From NCBI GenBank assembly GCA_905193995.1, contig CAJJQT010000071.1, positions 1 through 8,350 on the forward strand: 8,350 nucleotides of DNA, read 5' to 3'. Below the pieces are notes generated by a model. It saw only the letters and a list, made by a program, of their open reading frames with translations. It searched no databases and was not told the origin of the DNA. Source of the DNA: an uncultured Porphyromonadaceae bacterium. GTDB taxonomy: Bacteria > Bacteroidota > Bacteroidia > Bacteroidales > Muribaculaceae. Below are positions 4,824 to 8,350 of this stretch, one piece after another (positions within the stretch are counted from its first letter, which is position 1; every line of letters starts with the position of its first letter). The position numbers were made by a program, and so were the translations under genes.

Positions 4824-7800
4824 ATGTCACACCTCAGAAATATCATCTCTCCAATGAAGATAGCGGCGTTGCTGCTGCTTGTGGCCGCCGCGCTGCCGGC
4901 CCGGGCGTTCAGCCCCGACACCTACGCGCAGCAGTCCGTCCTGGCCGAAGGCCGCTGGGTGCGCGTGCGCGTCAGCAGCAGCGGCCTCCACATCCTGCGT
5001 CCGGCCGCCCTGCGCGCCATGGGCTTCAGCGACCCCTCGCGCGTGCGCATATACGGCTACGGCGGCGCCCGCATCGACGACCGGCTCACCGCCGCCGGCT
5101 ACATCGACGACCTGCCCCGGACGCCCCAGCAGCTCACCGACGCCGGCATAGTCTTCTACGCCCAGGGCCCCGACGTGTGGGAGCGCTCGGCCACATCGGT
5201 CAACTACCACAAGGTCCTGAACCCCTACTCGGAGTTCGGCTACTACTATCTGACCGAGAGCGACTCCGCGGCCGCCGCCGTGGACACCCCCACAGGCATC
5301 CCCGGCGCCGGCCAGCAGACCGCCGTCACCACCGCCCGCGGCCGCGTCCACTACGAGAAAGACCTGGCCCAGGCCACAGAGGCCGGCCCGCTGATGGTCG
5401 GCGAGGATTTCCGCTTCACCTCCGCGCGCACCTTCGATCTCGCCACCCCGGGCCGCGTCGCCGGCAACCCCGTGTGGCTCGAATGCCAGTTCGTGGCCGC
5501 CCATGTCGGCGTGGCCTCGCGCCTCGACTTCGCCGTCAACGGCGAGGCGCTCGACTACATGTCGACCGACCGCATCTCGGCCACCAGCGACAACCACTAC
5601 GTGCACGCCTCCATCGGTGTCACGCGCCACACGTTCACCCCGGCCAACGACATCAATCCGTCGCTCTCGGTCACCGTCCGCCACTCGTGCGACGGCATCG
5701 TCACCCGGGCCAACCTCGACTATCTCACCCTCAACTACGACATCAGCCTCGAGATGCCCGCCGCCGGCAGCCTCGAGTTCTGGTCCAACGCCCGCGCCCT
5801 GTCGCTGGGCGGCGTCACCGCCGACACATACATCTGGGACGTCACCGACCCGACGCGCCAGCTGCGCGTCGACTGCGCAGCCGAGGGCGGCCGCGCCGTG
5901 TGGCAGCCATCATACACGCAGATGCGCTCCTACGTGGCCTGGCGCCCCGGAGCCACCCTGCCCGAGCCCGTCTATGACGGCCGGGTCGCCAACCAGAACC
6001 TCCACGCCGACGGCGGCGACACCGACATGGTCATCTTCACTACCTCGGCCCTGGCCGCCCAGGCGCGCCGCATCGCCGCCCTGCACGCCGACATCGACAC
6101 CCTCCGCGTGAGCGTGGTCGACGTGGCTCAGGTCTACCACGAATTCTCGTCGGGCTCGCCCGACGTGTCGGCCCTGCGCAAGTACCTCAAGATGATCTAC
6201 GACCGCGGCGTGCAGTCGGGCCACACGCTCAAGTACGCCCTGCTGCTCGGCCGCACCACCCTCGACCACCGCGCCGTGCTCGCCTCGACGCGCTCGCTCG
6301 GCTACCAGACCATGCCCTCGTGGGTCAACCGCGTGGCCCGCGAGTCGATGTCGGACAACGACGGCCTGTCGACCGACGACTTCATCGCCATGCTGGGCGA
6401 CAACTCCGGCTCCGACCTCGGCCTCGACGATCTCTCGATCGCCGTCGGCCGCATCCCGATGGTCTCCGACGCCGACGGCGCCGAGATCGTCGACAAGCTC
6501 ATCCAGTACACCGCCTCGTCGAAGCGCACCAACTGGAAGAACCGCATCCTCGTCCTGGCCGACGACGAGGACCAGGGCGTGCATCTGCGCCAGGCCGAGT
6601 CCATGGCCCGTCTCTTCGCCGCCACTCCCGCCCAGCAGCATCTGATCGACCGCGTCTACCTCGACGCCTACACCAAGAGCAACGGCGTATACCCCGAGGC
6701 GCGCACGCAGATGTTCCGAGCCCTCGACGAGGGCGTCGCCTGGTGGTTCTACACCGGCCACGCCAACAACCACGCCTGGACCGCCGACGGCCAGCTCACC
6801 TTTACCGACATCAACAACATGTATCTGCGCAACCTGCCCTTCCTCGTGGCCTCGACCTGCGACTTCCTGCGCTGGGACTCCGAGACCACCAGCGGCGGCG
6901 AGATCATGTACAAGGAGCGCTACGGCGGTGTCGTAGGCATGATCAGCGCCACTCGCCCCGTCTACATCTCCGACAACGGCTACTTCCTCGACGCCCTCGG
7001 CCGCAACACTCTGCTGCGCGATGACGGCGGCCGCCTGCCCACTCCCGGCGAGGTCTACCGCCGCGCCAAGAACAATATCCTCAACAGCCAGGGCCTCCAC
7101 CGCAGCAACTCCAACCGCCTGCGCTTCGTCTTCATGGGCGATCCGGCCGTGCCCGTCGTCACGCCCGACAACATCGTCGAGCTTCTGACCATCAACGGCC
7201 GCGAGGTCGACCTCGACGATCAGCTCACCCTCGCCGCCATGGCCGACGTCGAGATCACCGGCCGCGTCACCGATCCCCGCGGCGAGCTGCTGAGCGACTT
7301 CGACGGCACCGTCTACATCGACCTCTACGACGCCCTGACCTCCGTCACCACCTTCGGCAACGGCAACGGCAAGGTCGAGGTCTTCGACCGCCGCGGCGAC
7401 AAGCTCTTCGCCGGCTCCGCCGCCGTCCGCGGCGGCCTCTTCACCGCCCGCATCGCCATGCCCTCGATGGTGGCCGACAACTTCCGCCCCGCCACCCTGT
7501 CGATGTACGCCGCCGCCTCCGGCTCGCCCGCCGAGGCCGTCGGCACCAACAGCGACTTCTACGTCTTCGGCTTCGAGGAACCCGCCGTGCCCGACACCGT
7601 GCCCCCGGTCATCGAGGCCGCGTACCTCAACCACGACGGCTTCACCGACGGCGCCCGCGTCAACCCGGCCCCCATGCTCATCGCCTCCGTGCGCGACAAT
7701 GTCGGCATCAACCTCTCCGTCGCCGGTGTCGGCCACCAGATGTCCGTCATGCTCGACGGCAACCGCCCGTTCACCGACGTAGCCTCGTTCTACACCCCCG

Positions 7801-8258
7801 CGGCCGACGGCTCGCCCTCGGGCACCATCAACTATCCGCTCGAAAACCTCGCCGAAGGCGCCCACACGCTCACCCTGCGCGTGTTCGACACCTCGGGCAA
7901 CGCCGCCACCCGCTCGCTCGACTTCGTGGTCGACGCCGCCGTCGCCCCGCAGATCTTCGACGTCTTCACCGACGCGTCGCCCGCCGTCGGCAGCGCCTCG
8001 TTCTATGTGCGCCACGACCGTCCCGAGACCATCCTCTCCGTCACCGTCACCGTCTACGACCTGCTCGGACATCCCGTGTGGTCAGGCACCACCCGCGGCC
8101 TGAGCGACAGCGACGTCTCCGCGCCAGTCGTCTGGGACCTCACCGACAGCGCCGGCCGCCGCGTCAACCGCGGCATCTACCTCTACCGCGCCTCCGTCAC
8201 CACCGACAACGCCCACTACGAGACCGCCTCGCGCCGCATCGCCGTCACCGGCCTCTGA
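4824..8258 (+). CDS. porU: Type IX secretion system sortase PorU (C25 gingipain family)
   Basis: This encodes 1144 residues, close to the usual length of PorU. The N-terminus has a signal peptide with core KIAALLLLVAAALPARA. A second in-frame ATG at 4854 (Met11, MKIAALL) gives a more typical signal peptide, so the true start is uncertain. Residues about 30-400 match the beta-rich N-terminal part of PorU proteins. Residues about 401-780 form the gingipain-like peptidase C25 domain, with catalytic His646 in YTGHANN and catalytic Cys679 in STCDFLRWD, followed by SGGE and TRPVYISDNGYF. Ig-like modules follow (about 781-925 and 925-1040), and a FlgD-like C-terminal domain (about 1050-1144) ends in WDLTDSAGRRVNRGIYLYR. 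PorU works on the cell surface, removing the C-terminal signal of type IX cargo and joining the cargo to anionic lipopolysaccharide. Both catalytic residues are present, so it should be active. It is divergent from manC. Confidence 0.93.
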   Translation: MSHLRNIISPMKIAALLLLVAAALPARAFSPDTYAQQSVLAEGRWVRVRVSSSGLHILRPAALRAMGFSDPSRVRIYGYGGARIDDRLTAAGYIDDLPRTPQQLTDAGIVFYAQGPDVWERSATSVNYHKVLNPYSEFGYYYLTESDSAAAAVDTPTGIPGAGQQTAVTTARGRVHYEKDLAQATEAGPLMVGEDFRFTSARTFDLATPGRVAGNPVWLECQFVAAHVGVASRLDFAVNGEALDYMSTDRISATSDNHYVHASIGVTRHTFTPANDINPSLSVTVRHSCDGIVTRANLDYLTLNYDISLEMPAAGSLEFWSNARALSLGGVTADTYIWDVTDPTRQLRVDCAAEGGRAVWQPSYTQMRSYVAWRPGATLPEPVYDGRVANQNLHADGGDTDMVIFTTSALAAQARRIAALHADIDTLRVSVVDVAQVYHEFSSGSPDVSALRKYLKMIYDRGVQSGHTLKYALLLGRTTLDHRAVLASTRSLGYQTMPSWVNRVARESMSDNDGLSTDDFIAMLGDNSGSDLGLDDLSIAVGRIPMVSDADGAEIVDKLIQYTASSKRTNWKNRILVLADDEDQGVHLRQAESMARLFAATPAQQHLIDRVYLDAYTKSNGVYPEARTQMFRALDEGVAWWFYTGHANNHAWTADGQLTFTDINNMYLRNLPFLVASTCDFLRWDSETTSGGEIMYKERYGGVVGMISATRPVYISDNGYFLDALGRNTLLRDDGGRLPTPGEVYRRAKNNILNSQGLHRSNSNRLRFVFMGDPAVPVVTPDNIVELLTINGREVDLDDQLTLAAMADVEITGRVTDPRGELLSDFDGTVYIDLYDALTSVTTFGNGNGKVEVFDRRGDKLFAGSAAVRGGLFTARIAMPSMVADNFRPATLSMYAAASGSPAEAVGTNSDFYVFGFEEPAVPDTVPPVIEAAYLNHDGFTDGARVNPAPMLIASVRDNVGINLSVAGVGHQMSVMLDGNRPFTDVASFYTPAADGSPSGTINYPLENLAEGAHTLTLRVFDTSGNAATRSLDFVVDAAVAPQIFDVFTDASPAVGSASFYVRHDRPETILSVTVTVYDLLGHPVWSGTTRGLSDSDVSAPVVWDLTDSAGRRVNRGIYLYRASVTTDNAHYETASRRIAVTGL

Positions 8259-8273
8259 CCCCTGGAGGGCTAT

Positions 8274-8290
8274 GGAGAGCAGGCTTTCCA
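8274..8290 (+). repeat. 17-bp dispersed repeat, copy 2
   Basis: GGAGAGCAGGCTTTCCA begins 16 nt after the porU stop and is identical to the minus strand at 950-966. It can fold weakly (GGAGA with TTTCC, one G-T pair). No T-run follows, so it is not a classical terminator by itself. The remaining stretch to 8336 is unremarkable apart from an A-rich run at 8312-8319. Confidence 0.7.
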
Positions 8291-8336
8291 AAGCGAGGGT
8301 GTTGCAAAACATAAAAAAACGTCGTACTTGTAGGGA

Positions 8337-8350
8337 TGCACGCTCGTGCA
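8337..8350. repeat. REP-like palindrome cut by the window edge
   Basis: TGCACG (8337-8342) and CGTGCA (8345-8350) are complementary around CT, giving a compact stem with a GCTC loop. The flanking TTGTAGGGATGCACG resembles, from memory, a common intergenic palindrome of Bacteroidales genomes whose right arm would continue with TCC beyond the window. The element is incomplete here. Confidence 0.5.

Noticed and set aside
4827..5684. Minus-strand open frame opposite the porU 5' part
   Set aside because: Same low-complexity Gly/Ala/Val pattern and complete overlap with PorU; a shadow of its codon bias.
5910..8072. Long minus-strand open frame (720 codons) opposite porU
   Set aside because: It is Val/Gly/Ala/Asp-rich with no recognisable motif and lies antisense to a well-supported PorU domain. 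Long antisense frames are expected in GC-rich genes with strong third-position bias.
1..8350. tRNA, rRNA, insertion sequence or phage genes
   Set aside because: No cloverleaf-like stretch with a T-arm GTTCRA signature, rRNA-like sequence or transposase/integrase motif was recognised on either strand by eye; a covariance-model search would be needed to exclude small RNAs.

Overview
The window looks like a chromosomal segment of a GC-rich member of the Bacteroidales (Bacteroidota). Three things point there: a PorU-type type IX secretion sortase, a nucleoside kinase with a threonyl-tRNA-synthetase-like N-terminus of the kind I associate with Bacteroidales, and promoter candidates of the Bacteroidota TTTG / TAnnTTTG type instead of -35/-10 boxes. 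Muribaculaceae is my best family guess, but this is an inference with low certainty.

Layout, left to right. Positions 1-719 hold the 5' part of a minus-strand gene for a secreted protein with a bacterial Ig-like (Big_2-like) domain. It is much more AT-rich than the rest of the window and runs off the left edge. Positions 720-1033 are non-coding and hold its probable promoter, a hairpin, and a heptamer repeat that runs up to the next stop codon. Positions 1034-4635 hold three minus-strand genes that could form one unit, in transcription order: mannose-1-phosphate guanylyltransferase (manC), then a 115-nt palindromic spacer, then the nucleoside kinase (GTG start), then 7 nt later a small exported TPR protein. 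Positions 4636-4823 are a divergent control region with interlocked promoter candidates inside a large inverted repeat. Positions 4824-8258 hold porU on the plus strand. Positions 8259-8350 are non-coding and carry two repeat-like elements.

How the genes relate: PorU is the cell-surface peptidase that removes the C-terminal signal of type IX cargo and attaches the cargo to anionic lipopolysaccharide. ManC makes GDP-mannose, a sugar donor for surface glycans. The divergent pairing of an envelope sugar gene with a surface sortase may be meaningful, but that is inference. The kinase belongs to nucleotide salvage by fold, and the TPR protein is of unknown role. The left-hand secreted protein could be a type IX cargo, but its C-terminus lies outside the window.

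I found no complete new defence, mobile or CRISPR system. The least explained material is in the intergenic regions: a dispersed palindromic AT-rich repeat that abuts or overlaps two stop codons, a 17-bp sequence present downstream of both the TPR gene and porU, and the mirrored leaders of manC and porU, each with a possible tiny upstream ORF starting ATGACA.
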